The notes under the pieces were generated by a model. The model saw nothing but the letters and a program-made list of their open reading frames with translations, did not search any database and was not told the DNA's origin. Below, one piece after another: positions 7,873 to 15,119 of a stretch of 64,000 nt of DNA (the stretch's first letter is position 1; each line of letters starts with the position of its first letter). Source of the DNA: Lachnospiraceae bacterium (GTDB lineage Bacteria > Bacillota > Clostridia > Lachnospirales > Lachnospiraceae). A program made the position numbers and the translations under genes. The DNA lies in assembly GCA_016283755.1 (NCBI GenBank), contig JAEENO010000020.1, positions 62,001-126,000 of the forward strand, given 5' to 3'.

Positions 7873-8688
7873 TTAAAAATTTATTAATATCTTAACTTCC
7901 TGTGAAAACCTCTCGCACACGTCTCGCATATCATCTTCAATCCTATCAAGAACTTCCTTACGATACTCCTCTGGTATGCCATAAGCAGCCTCCGCGATTG
8001 CTGCTGCTATGCAAGTAAGCGTATCGCAGTCACCGCCGAGAGAGACTGCGTTTCTTACAACATCCTCGAAATCATTACCCTCTAAGAACGCTGTAATAGC
8101 CTCCGGAACCGTTGCCTGGCAACTTTCCATGTGATGATATCCCGGGCGAATCTCATCTAATGTTCTCGAAAGATCATATTCAAATTCCGAAACGATATAA
8201 TCCTTAATCTCTTCCTTAGGCTTACCCGTACGCGCCATATATATTGCAGAAGCTGTAGCCTCAGCACCTTTAATGCCTTCCGGATGATTATGCGTTACTT
8301 CCGCAGTAAGTCTTGCAACGTGACGGGTACGCTCGATAGAATCATATAACCATCCTGCAGCAGATACTCGCATGGCAGAACCATTACCCCAGCTGCCATA
8401 AGGGCTTTCATCATTAATTTGAAGCCACTTTATAAACTTACCGCCATATCCGGCATATGGGTACTTCCGTCCCCATTTCTTCATAGATACCGCAACCTCA
8501 TGCTTAATTGTCGCATCATCCGCGTCACGGCTTACATTCATAAGCGCTTCCGCAACCGCAACAGTCATTACAGAATCATCCGTAAACTCAGACGCTTTTA
8601 TAAAAAGCGGGCCAAAATCTTTAACCTTCTTACTTCTATCGAATTCATACGGACTTCCTACTATATCGCCAAGAATAGCTCCAATCAT
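7873..8688 (-). CDS. ADP-ribosylglycohydrolase family protein (DraG-like)
   Basis: This protein of 271 residues probably removes ADP-ribose from protein or nucleic acid side chains or related metabolites in the cytoplasm. Visible family motifs are the N-terminal GAILGDIVGSPYEF, the metal-binding FTDDS (about residues 36-40), a mid-protein GNGSAMR, and the C-terminal GGDCDT(L), which carries the other metal ligands. The usual GGDTDT has Cys in place of its first Thr, a variant that keeps both Asp residues. It sits 18 bases downstream of the VWA gene and near a macro-domain gene, so several genes here plausibly handle ADP-ribose. No ADP-ribosyltransferase is visible in the window. Confidence 0.9.
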   Translation of the reverse strand: MIGAILGDIVGSPYEFDRSKKVKDFGPLFIKASEFTDDSVMTVAVAEALMNVSRDADDATIKHEVAVSMKKWGRKYPYAGYGGKFIKWLQINDESPYGSWGNGSAMRVSAAGWLYDSIERTRHVARLTAEVTHNHPEGIKGAEATASAIYMARTGKPKEEIKDYIVSEFEYDLSRTLDEIRPGYHHMESCQATVPEAITAFLEGNDFEDVVRNAVSLGGDCDTLTCIAAAIAEAAYGIPEEYRKEVLDRIEDDMRDVCERFSQEVKILINF

Positions 8689-8706
8689 TATCTCGCCCTC
8701 TTTCCA

Positions 8707-9372
8707 TTATTTTCGCGCATCATAATCATTGTCAATTTCTTCTTTCCATGCTCCGCCATCAAATGCATACTTTAAATCAGCCACCTTGCAATTTCGAACC
8801 CTCGCAACAGCTTTTTCAAGAACCGCATAGTTTAACGCCGTACCTGCCGCATCTGATACATAATTTGCAGCTCTGTCCTCTCTTATGCCCATGCTTTCAG
8901 CAATATCAATAGCATCGATATTGGCACCAAGGAAAAGGAACTCCCAATTGAACTTTTCCTGCTGATTCTTAATCATCTTCTTTACGGTTCTAAGTGAATA
9001 ATGCTTACTTGAATTCTCAAGGCCGTCCGTTGTAATAACAAATAATGTCTTCGCAGGCCTGTCCTCTTCGCGTGCATACTTATGAACATTTGTGATATGC
9101 TTTATCGCACCGCCTACTGCATCAAGAAGCGCTGTGCAACCTCCTACGTAATAATCGTCTTCGGTAAGCTTCTTCACATCACCTATCGGAACTCTGTCAT
9201 GGATTACTTCGCACTCATCGTCGAAAAGCACTGTCGATACAATAGCTTCTCCTTCTTCTTTCTGCTGCTTGGCAATTAAAGAATTGAAACCGCCGATTGT
9301 ATCAGACTCTAAGCCGCCCATTGAACCGCTTCTGTCAAGGATAAATACAAGTTCTGTAAGATTTTCTTTCAT
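8707..9372 (-). CDS. VWA-domain protein with complete MIDAS
   Basis: This 221-residue cytoplasmic protein consists of one von Willebrand factor A domain. The MIDAS metal site is complete: D-x-S-x-S in ILDRSGSM (residues 11-18), the Thr motif in GGCTALLD, and the Asp motif in FVITTDG. Such domains bind partner proteins through a divalent metal. No signal or membrane helix is present. It has its own promoter candidate and leads a three-gene unit with the ADP-ribosylglycohydrolase and the PH protein. Soluble VWA proteins of this length are often paired with stress or effector modules, and the partner here is not identifiable. Confidence 0.85.
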   Translation of the reverse strand: MKENLTELVFILDRSGSMGGLESDTIGGFNSLIAKQQKEEGEAIVSTVLFDDECEVIHDRVPIGDVKKLTEDDYYVGGCTALLDAVGGAIKHITNVHKYAREEDRPAKTLFVITTDGLENSSKHYSLRTVKKMIKNQQEKFNWEFLFLGANIDAIDIAESMGIREDRAANYVSDAAGTALNYAVLEKAVARVRNCKVADLKYAFDGGAWKEEIDNDYDARK

Positions 9373-9427
9373 AATAATAATAACCTCCGTAAATAGCTAA
9401 CTGCTTGTTACTAAGGTTATTATATAT

Positions 9428-9457
9428 ATTATCATATTATTTCTTGTCACTTGTCAG
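9428..9457 (-). promoter_or_regulatory. Candidate promoter for VWA-DraG-PH unit
   Basis: On the minus strand CTGACA (9452-9457) and GATAAT (9428-9433) are 18 bases apart. CTTGTCA is tandemly repeated across the -35 (9443-9456), which might be a regulator site. The start codon of the VWA gene is about 56 bases downstream. Confidence 0.45.
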
Positions 9458-9465
9458 GCGACTTT

Positions 9466-10554
9466 TTAATACTCACTCGACACACTTCCCAAATATTGCT
9501 CTCCGTGTTCAAATAATGCAATATTAATCGCATGTATATCATAGATTTCTCTCTCGATAAAATATTGAACAATTAAATCCTGTTTACTGCATGGAGAAAG
9601 TGCGAAGCCTGCTCTTGAAAGTAGATCTCTTGTTTCGTCCAAATTAAGTTTTAATGCTATCGCAAAAGCAAGTGCTGTAGACTTACTTGGATTCTTCGTT
9701 GTTCCGCATTTAAGTTTTGAGAAGGCTTTTCTATCTAGGTTCGCTCTTCTTTGAAGTTCTACATCAGTAAAACCCTTTTCATCTGCAAATGAAAAAACAA
9801 GCTCCATAAATGTCTTATCAAGATTCTTAACTACGTCATCAAGACTCTTATGCTTCGAGGGCTTTTCTGCCTGGGCTTCGTTCAGTTTAATCTCAGAGCT
9901 TTTAGCGGAAGCTAAATTTCCAAAAAACTTCGCAGGAGATACACTCTCGGAGCGCAATACGGCTTCAGGAGCAGCATCTTCCATAATCACGAATTCGCGT
10001 ATATATTCTTCTTTTTCTTTCTCCTCTACGTAATTATCATTGATATACTCGTCAATATCCCCGTAGAGTTCGGAAGACAATGAAAATGACTTCTCGTCAA
10101 ACACAACAAGATATATATCCATGTCGTGCTCAGCCATAAAGCTCTCTATCTCGGAAAGCGCAATTCTAAGGGCAATTCCCTTCGGGAATCCGTAATTACC
10201 GGAAGCAAGAAGCGGAATTGCAAGTGTCTCAATTTCGTTATCAGTTGCAATCTTAAATACCGACCTGTAGCAGCTGCGGATAATATCTTCTTCGCCTTTA
10301 TTACCGCCCTGCCATGAAGTTCCGACAGTATGAATTATGTAACGCGCAGGAAGATTAAAGCCGTCCGTAATTGCAGAACATCCGCGTTCGATAACGCCTA
10401 TCTCTTGGCGCTTTTCCAAAAGCTTATTAACTCCCGCAGCCTCATATACCGCAGTGTCAATTCCCGAACCGTATCCCGGTATCGGATTCGCTGTATTCAC
10501 TATGGCATCTACGTGCATTTTGATAATATCATTGCGTACTATATGAAATGGCAT
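9466..10554 (-). CDS. Macro-domain protein with C-terminal HTH-like domain
   Basis: This protein of 362 residues has an N-terminal macro domain (about 1-150). It shows AIVNTANPIPGYGSGID for the ADP-ribose-binding loop and LLASGNYGFPKG for the second loop, so it should bind or hydrolyse ADP-ribose or O-acetyl-ADP-ribose. An acidic linker (about 155-235) follows. The C-terminal domain (about 240-345) contains FTDVELQRRANLDRKAFSKL and ALAFAIALKLNLDETRDLL. This looks like a helix-turn-helix fold of the XRE kind, though it may serve protein or RNA binding. The gene starts 9 bases after the dinD stop, and its AAGGAG site overlaps that stop, so the two are translationally close. Confidence 0.88.
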   Translation of the reverse strand: MPFHIVRNDIIKMHVDAIVNTANPIPGYGSGIDTAVYEAAGVNKLLEKRQEIGVIERGCSAITDGFNLPARYIIHTVGTSWQGGNKGEEDIIRSCYRSVFKIATDNEIETLAIPLLASGNYGFPKGIALRIALSEIESFMAEHDMDIYLVVFDEKSFSLSSELYGDIDEYINDNYVEEKEKEEYIREFVIMEDAAPEAVLRSESVSPAKFFGNLASAKSSEIKLNEAQAEKPSKHKSLDDVVKNLDKTFMELVFSFADEKGFTDVELQRRANLDRKAFSKLKCGTTKNPSKSTALAFAIALKLNLDETRDLLSRAGFALSPCSKQDLIVQYFIEREIYDIHAINIALFEHGEQYLGSVSSEY

Positions 10555-10563
10555 AACGACTCC

Positions 10564-11424
10564 TTATTCATCCAACATTATCTTCCCTTTTTTAGCTTTT
10601 TCTTTTAAACGGGCCATTTGTTCCTTCTCAATCTGCTGAATACTCTTATTCGGAGTTGGTAAGTCTTCCGGCATTGTGCCTCCAATCTTTTTAATTGCAG
10701 TTCTTACTTCATGTCCGACATTAAAATGCACACTCGTAGCAGCATCAGCACCCTTTACATTATCTTTACGAAGTTTCTCTTCTGTCTGAGATATTCTAAA
10801 GAGATTCGCTATAAGTTCTGTACTTCCCATATAATCAAGGATTTTCTGGCTTGCAGTCAATTTCTTTCTTTCATGAATATCATCAACATCAAGGCCGCCA
10901 TACAGTCCCATATAACCTGCATTCTGAAAAATAGCAAACTCATCGTTAGTTATTACACCCGCATCATGAGCCGTTTCTGCAAGCAGCTGATTCCATTGTT
11001 TAATATCTCCTCGGACAACAAGCCTTCTTCTATCCTCATCAAGCTGATTATAATGATCTGCTAATTCCTGACGATAAGTTTGTATTGCAAAATATGTCTG
11101 TCCTAAAGCAATGACTTCTTTTCTCGGATCACCATTCTGAACTATTAAATAACACGCATATCTGGTTAGTTCATAATCCATCTTTGGTTTAGTGGTTGCG
11201 CCTGCTTCTACGATTTTGCTGACCTCAGCAAAATCGTCCGAAACATTATGACCACTGTTTTCACAAGCAATCATCGCTCTTTCGATAACCTTGCTAAAAT
11301 TTCTCCATTGCACATATTCTAATGCTAATGCAAGTTCTCTTGCGCTCCAATACTCCGAGCCATCCTCACGGATATGCTTGATTGATTCAAATCTTATATA
11401 TTCATTTCCTTTTAATTCTCGCAT
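10564..11424 (-). CDS. dinD: DinD-like DNA-damage-inducible protein
   Basis: This 286-residue protein matches the DinD family along its length. The N-terminal BRO/ANT-like part shows RFESIKHI, EYWSARELALALEY and W.NF.KVI. The middle has DYELTRYACYLIVQNGDPRK, and the C-terminal part has LTASQKILDYMGSTELIANLFRISQTEEKL. E. coli DinD is SOS-induced and inhibits RecA strand exchange. By family the present protein may do likewise. I did not see a GAAC(N4)GTTC-type LexA box upstream. Instead two perfect 12-bp direct repeats overlap the promoter. It is the first gene of a pair with the macro-domain gene. The ATG at 11424 has GGGGAG seven bases upstream. Confidence 0.9.
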   Translation of the reverse strand: MRELKGNEYIRFESIKHIREDGSEYWSARELALALEYVQWRNFSKVIERAMIACENSGHNVSDDFAEVSKIVEAGATTKPKMDYELTRYACYLIVQNGDPRKEVIALGQTYFAIQTYRQELADHYNQLDEDRRRLVVRGDIKQWNQLLAETAHDAGVITNDEFAIFQNAGYMGLYGGLDVDDIHERKKLTASQKILDYMGSTELIANLFRISQTEEKLRKDNVKGADAATSVHFNVGHEVRTAIKKIGGTMPEDLPTPNKSIQQIEKEQMARLKEKAKKGKIMLDE

Positions 11425-11499
11425 CCATCTTCTCCCCTAACTTATTTTTCCCGATACTTCTCTGCAATAACTATGTTACACCTTAAGTCTACACCCGCA

Positions 11500-11547
11500 A
11501 TAGTCCAATAAACCGTACTATTATAGTCCAATAATTCTGCAATCAAA
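11500..11547 (-). promoter_or_regulatory. dinD promoter with two 12-bp direct repeats
   Basis: On the minus strand TTTGAT (11542-11547) and TATAAT (11520-11525) are 16 bases apart. ATAGTCCAATAA occurs at 11523-11534, overlapping the -10 and spacer, and identically at 11500-11511, just past the predicted start. The copies are 23 bp apart start to start. This geometry suits a repressor. The -35 overlaps the stop codon of the acetyltransferase gene. Confidence 0.6.
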
Positions 11548-12001
11548 TCGCCATTACATAAACCTGGCACGGATTCCATTCATCCCATAGCGTCGGAAAT
11601 ACTTCAAATTCTTTAAAGCCAAGGCTCAAATAGAACCTGTTAGTATCGTCATATTCCTTATACCGTCCCATCTGAACAGTTTTAACTTGTATAAATGAAT
11701 ATCCCTTTTCCTTTGCAGTCATCCTAGCGCAATCAAAAAGGCGTCTGCCAATTCCTTTACGATGGTACTCTTTTAAAATTCCCATCACGGCTAATTCAAC
11801 CGTATCTTTGCCGGTTTCTTTAAGGCATATAAAACCAACCGGTTTATCATCTTCATACGCAACAAACATATCCTGATTTGCGCTCTCGGATATATAATTC
11901 TCTGTAGATTCAGGTATACCGAACCATTCAGGCAATGCTTCCAAAATCTGTCTTGCTATTACTTTCTTTTCTTCAGGATTTATAAGTATTCTTATCATCA
12001 T
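11543..12001 (-). CDS. GNAT-family N-acetyltransferase
   Basis: This is a 152-residue single-domain acetyltransferase. The acetyl-CoA-binding motif A is seen as VMGILKEYHRKGIGRRLF (Q/R-x-x-G-x-G/A pattern), preceded by the strand PVGFICL and ELAVMG. The C-terminal NRFYLSLGFKE is typical of the last helix and strand. The substrate cannot be read from the sequence. Its ATG directly abuts the stop of the VOC gene (TAGATG), so it is the last member of a tightly packed unit of small genes that starts at the Nudix gene. A second in-frame ATG follows immediately (11998). Confidence 0.88.
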   Translation of the reverse strand: MMIRILINPEEKKVIARQILEALPEWFGIPESTENYISESANQDMFVAYEDDKPVGFICLKETGKDTVELAVMGILKEYHRKGIGRRLFDCARMTAKEKGYSFIQVKTVQMGRYKEYDDTNRFYLSLGFKEFEVFPTLWDEWNPCQVYVMAI

Positions 12002-12367
12002 CTACCTCATCGGTGTTCCAACCTCTATTAAATTGCCGTCAAAATCATAGAATCGTATAACCTTCTGACCCCAACTATGTGTCATAAGTCTATTTACATA
12101 TTTCACATCCGGATAGAGCTTTTCGAGCTTATATATAAAGCTCTCAATATCACTTTCTTCAAAATATAGTTCCCCGGCATTATTCTCCGGGATAATATCT
12201 CTTCCAACGAACTCTTTCCAGTATTTTTCTTCCTGAAGCACCAATCCTTCGGTCAGAATCATATTGCCGTCATTATCAAGAACGACTTCAAGTCCAAATA
12301 AATCCTGGTAGAACTGCCTCGATTTTTCAATATCTTTAACAACAATCAATACATTTTTAAGTCTCAT
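12002..12367 (-). CDS. Glyoxalase/bleomycin-resistance (VOC) protein
   Basis: This 121-residue protein shows the vicinal-oxygen-chelate fold pattern: VLIVVKDIEKSRQFYQDLFGLEVV at the N-terminus and a C-terminal IRFYDFDGNLIEVG. The last contains the usual metal-ligand Glu, in YDFDGNLIEV. A single VOC unit of this length has two beta-alpha-beta-beta-beta modules. The substrate is unknown, and members include glyoxalase, dioxygenase and antibiotic-binding proteins. It lies 25 bases after the TfoX-like gene and adjoins the acetyltransferase gene. Confidence 0.85.
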   Translation of the reverse strand: MRLKNVLIVVKDIEKSRQFYQDLFGLEVVLDNDGNMILTEGLVLQEEKYWKEFVGRDIIPENNAGELYFEESDIESFIYKLEKLYPDVKYVNRLMTHSWGQKVIRFYDFDGNLIEVGTPMR

Positions 12368-12392
12368 CTATTTTATCCTTAATACAGTAACC

Positions 12393-12725
12393 CTATATGT
12401 CTCTTTTTGATTTCTTAGCTTTCTTCTCCGGCAGTTCTGCATACATGCCTGCCAACAATTCTGCAATCAAATCCGTATCATCAAAATTATCAAATACATG
12501 CATTAGCGTCCTTGACTCTTCATACGGATAACGTAATTCCGAGTCAATAAGCAATCTATCCGATGTCGGTGTTCTCTTCAAAAACAGCTCATTATTGCAG
12601 ATATCACCAATCAGCTTGCCGTTGAAATATACAAGATAACCGCCCATCATAGCTTTTATAATAATATCACCGGCCATGGAAAATTTATCACGTACATATT
12701 CGTTAAACTCATTCACTATAATCAC
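12393..12725 (-). CDS. TfoX N-terminal-domain protein
   Basis: This 110-residue protein matches the TfoX_N domain: AMMGGYLVYFNGKLIGDI followed by N(x)LFLKRT and a Pro-Tyr element. In gamma-proteobacteria the domain is part of the competence regulator Sxy/TfoX. The stand-alone versions in Firmicutes have no established role. The start is probably GTG at 12725. A second GTG three codons later is an alternative. The gene overlaps the 3' end of the upstream gene by 17 bases, so translation is coupled. The C-terminal tail is lysine-rich (KKAKKSKR). Confidence 0.78.
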   Translation of the reverse strand: MIIVNEFNEYVRDKFSMAGDIIIKAMMGGYLVYFNGKLIGDICNNELFLKRTPTSDRLLIDSELRYPYEESRTLMHVFDNFDDTDLIAELLAGMYAELPEKKAKKSKRDI

Positions 12726-13086
12726 CGTTCACCCATTTTAATCTTATAGGGTATATTTCAATTACAAAATGTTCCTCATCTACGTCTGTTGTTGGATGTG
12801 AGTCCGCAAGTTCTATTCTCACGCCTGAAATTGTCATATTCTTAAATTCAGAGCTTTTACCAAAGACTATATACTGCACGCCCGAATACTCTATATATCC
12901 CTCGTAAGGTTCAAGTGGCATCACCTCAAAAGGCTTCTCGATATCTATTCCTAATGTAGACAGATATGCCGCAAGATTGGGATATGTGCTCTTTATTTCA
13001 TGGTAATAGTTCTTGCAAGAAGCACAGTCACATAGTTCCTTAGTTTCAAGTTGATCGTAATACAATTTCGTTCTGTTAATATTCAT
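12709..13086 (-). CDS. Conserved hypothetical protein with CxxC-N-Y-Y motif
   Basis: This 125-residue protein was not recognised at family level. It starts MNINRTKLYYDQ and carries CDCASCKNYY, a possible metal site, then a segment PNLAAYLSTLGIDIEKPFE and a beta-rich C-terminal half. An upstream ATG at 13119 would add 11 residues that duplicate the coding region of the previous gene, so 13086 is preferred. Neither start has an ideal ribosome binding site. It overlaps the end of the flavodoxin-like gene and the start of the TfoX-like gene, so its expression is coupled to both. Confidence 0.7.
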   Translation of the reverse strand: MNINRTKLYYDQLETKELCDCASCKNYYHEIKSTYPNLAAYLSTLGIDIEKPFEVMPLEPYEGYIEYSGVQYIVFGKSSEFKNMTISGVRIELADSHPTTDVDEEHFVIEIYPIRLKWVNGDYSE

Positions 13087-13780
13087 ACTTCCACGGGCGC
13101 TTATCTTCTGTCCAGCCATTTTCCTTCCAGTATTCCATATCCTTAGGATTGTATCCGTTCTTTTGTATCAGTCGGCATAACATAAACCAGGCTCTTAATT
13201 TAATGCCCGGCTTAACTTTTCCGTTCTTAACTTTTATAGCTTTTGCTATCCTGTCTGTGTCTTTATGAATCTTAGCCAATTTCTTCTCAGAAATTTCTTC
13301 AAAGCATGTAGATGCCACAGCCATTCCGTATTTATAAATCTTTGGAATTCCCCAATTAAAGAGACTATCCGCCATATCTTTATTGGTAGACTTCATTCCG
13401 GCTCCTGCAGCTGTACTTATACATACTCCCTGCTTTTTAAACATCTTCTCTTCAGGTCTATGAACCATCCAGCGATAGCCCAAATGATCCAAAAATGCCT
13501 TCATAGAGCCTGATGAATGCAACACATAAACAGGGCTTGTAAGAATCACAACATCAGCTTCATCTATAGCATCAACTATAGGCTTTAACTTTTCACGATG
13601 CGGGCAAGTCTCTTCGCCCTTCATAAAACAGTTTGTACAGCCCACGCAAAACTCTCCGAAATCCTTTGGAAGAAAAAACTCCTTAGTCTCTCCGCCAATC
13701 TTATCCGCCAGTTCTCTACCGATATGGTAAGTTGACCCCTTATGATTCTGTCCATTAATTAATACAATTTTAAGTCCCAT
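13076..13780 (-). CDS. Flavodoxin-like NAD(P)H-dependent oxidoreductase
   Basis: This 234-residue protein belongs to the NADPH-dependent FMN reductase/flavodoxin-like family. KIVLINGQNHKGSTYHIGREL is the FMN phosphate-binding loop, and ADVVILTSPVYVLHSSGSMKAFLDHL is the second flavin-contacting segment. The motif CVGCTNCFMKGEETCPH (about residues 46-62) is common in this subgroup and could hold redox-active cysteines. The C-terminal helix region is basic. The cytoplasmic substrate is unknown (flavin, quinone or iron reduction). AAGGAG precedes the ATG. The gene lies 8 bases downstream of the Nudix gene in the accessory operon. Confidence 0.85.
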   Translation of the reverse strand: MGLKIVLINGQNHKGSTYHIGRELADKIGGETKEFFLPKDFGEFCVGCTNCFMKGEETCPHREKLKPIVDAIDEADVVILTSPVYVLHSSGSMKAFLDHLGYRWMVHRPEEKMFKKQGVCISTAAGAGMKSTNKDMADSLFNWGIPKIYKYGMAVASTCFEEISEKKLAKIHKDTDRIAKAIKVKNGKVKPGIKLRAWFMLCRLIQKNGYNPKDMEYWKENGWTEDKRPWKYEY

Positions 13781-13788
13781 TTTACTCC

Positions 13789-14307
13789 TTATCCCTTTGC
13801 TCTTATTCGATCAATATGCTCTTTAAACCTGTCATTACGCGGCTTAATCGACATATCGGAATCAACATATTCGATAAGTCCTTTTTCATCTACCCACTTA
13901 TAATCTACGGTCTCACCCTCTTGGAGCACGACGGCGCTTTTATCCGAATCAACAACTGCTAAGAATGAATAATACATCGTATGATTCTCTTCGCATAATT
14001 CATTGCTTACAAGTTCTATCTTTATTGCTGTAAGGCCTGTTTCCTCGAAAAGCTCTCTTTTGGCGGCATCAAGCGGTTCTTCGCCTGCGATTGCAGAGCC
14101 GCCCGCGCTCGCCTCCCAATATCCCGGATATACATCTTTTCTCATATCACGTTTTGTCAATAGAAAAGTTCCATCCGTATGCATAACAAGGATATCTACA
14201 ACCATATGATAATATCCATCCGGAATCTCTTTGGGATCACCTGAGCCGCGCTCCCATGTTAAGCCTGTCTTATTACCTTCTCTATCATATAAGTCCCATA
14301 ATTCCAT
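13789..14307 (-). CDS. Nudix hydrolase
   Basis: This 172-residue protein has a perfect Nudix box, G-x5-E-x7-R-E-L-x-E-E-x-G-L, in the segment starting GSAIAGEEPLDAAK. The N-terminal ELWDLYDREGN and the YWEASAGG before the box resemble the isopentenyl-diphosphate-isomerase-like branch. A simple nucleoside-diphosphate or house-cleaning hydrolase is therefore as likely as an isomerase, and the specific substrate is not readable. It is the first gene of the tight accessory unit (13789 down to 11543). A TATAAT lies about 45 bases upstream (14351-14356), but no good -35 accompanies it. The ribosome binding site is weak. Confidence 0.88.
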   Translation of the reverse strand: MELWDLYDREGNKTGLTWERGSGDPKEIPDGYYHMVVDILVMHTDGTFLLTKRDMRKDVYPGYWEASAGGSAIAGEEPLDAAKRELFEETGLTAIKIELVSNELCEENHTMYYSFLAVVDSDKSAVVLQEGETVDYKWVDEKGLIEYVDSDMSIKPRNDRFKEHIDRIRAKG

Positions 14308-14364
14308 TTTTAATCACTCTCTATTCTTAGTAGGTAAACTTTATCTGCGAATTATAAAACGCTT

Positions 14365-15036
14365 CTAGTCTCGAATCGGCATTACACACTCTTTGAAGAA
14401 CTCTTCCGCGCCTTCCTTGCCGAACACCTTCTCCAATATAGATGAAGACGGATTGCCTTCGTTAATCATCCTGTCTCTGAACGCAGAAAGCCCCGGAATA
14501 TTATCCGTGCTTTTACCTGATGCCTTAACCGTACTTATATATGCATCAACAGAATCAATTATCATATTATAAAAGCTCTCCGAATCTACTGTCTGCCCGC
14601 ACTTAATAAGGGAATACGGCGTTCTCATAGGTACATACCACTTCGGCTTTTCATCGTATTCCCGAAGGTTGTCGTATCTTTCTTTAATACGTACAAGTTC
14701 TTCTTTAGAGCTTTTATCCGCAGTGCAATCATAATACTCGACAAATACGGTTATCTTCTTGCCAACCGTCATCATATCGATAAGAAGATACGGGATGCTC
14801 CCGCCTTCGTAAGGCATGAACGACATCGTAAGAAGCCTCATTCCGAATGGACCTTTGGTACGCATACTCATAATCTGCCCGAAGCCCGCTACTTTGTGCC
14901 TTATCGTATCAAATTTCATCATTTTAACAAGCTTCGGATACGAAAACGAGGAATACCCGTCTTCCTTAATCTTCTCGCACATGAAAGCATTCTCGAACTT
15001 ACTTGTCACTTCTGCTCTGATCTTATCAATATCCAT
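14365..15036 (-). CDS. Protein resembling ferredoxin-dependent bilin reductases
   Basis: This 223-residue soluble protein lines up by eye with the bilin reductase family (PcyA/PebS/HY2) over two conserved regions. The first, around MPYEGGSIPYLLIDMM and GKKITVFVEYY (residues 74-102), matches the family strand pattern and keeps the catalytic Asp (Asp87). The second, near the C-terminus, matches D-P-x(3)-(M/L)-x(3)-F/Y-G-x-(E/G) as GNPSSSILEKVFGKEGAEEF (residues 194-213), with Asn195 where the family usually has a second Asp. The length is right. These enzymes reduce biliverdin using ferredoxin, and an anaerobe has abundant ferredoxin. This is my comparison from memory, so the family is probable but not certain. 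A clear GAGG site precedes the ATG at 15036. Confidence 0.5.
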   Translation of the reverse strand: MDIDKIRAEVTSKFENAFMCEKIKEDGYSSFSYPKLVKMMKFDTIRHKVAGFGQIMSMRTKGPFGMRLLTMSFMPYEGGSIPYLLIDMMTVGKKITVFVEYYDCTADKSSKEELVRIKERYDNLREYDEKPKWYVPMRTPYSLIKCGQTVDSESFYNMIIDSVDAYISTVKASGKSTDNIPGLSAFRDRMINEGNPSSSILEKVFGKEGAEEFFKECVMPIRD

Positions 15037-15119
15037 TCCGGTACCTCTTTAAATAATTGTCAATCATTGAAATGTCGGAGAAACATCTACTAACAATTCC
15101 TATGTGTTAAAAGTGCTAT

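Noticed and set aside
11425..11560. LexA/SOS box upstream of dinD
   Set aside because: I looked for GAAC(N4)GTTC-like sites on both strands and saw none. Only the ATAGTCCAATAA direct repeats are present.
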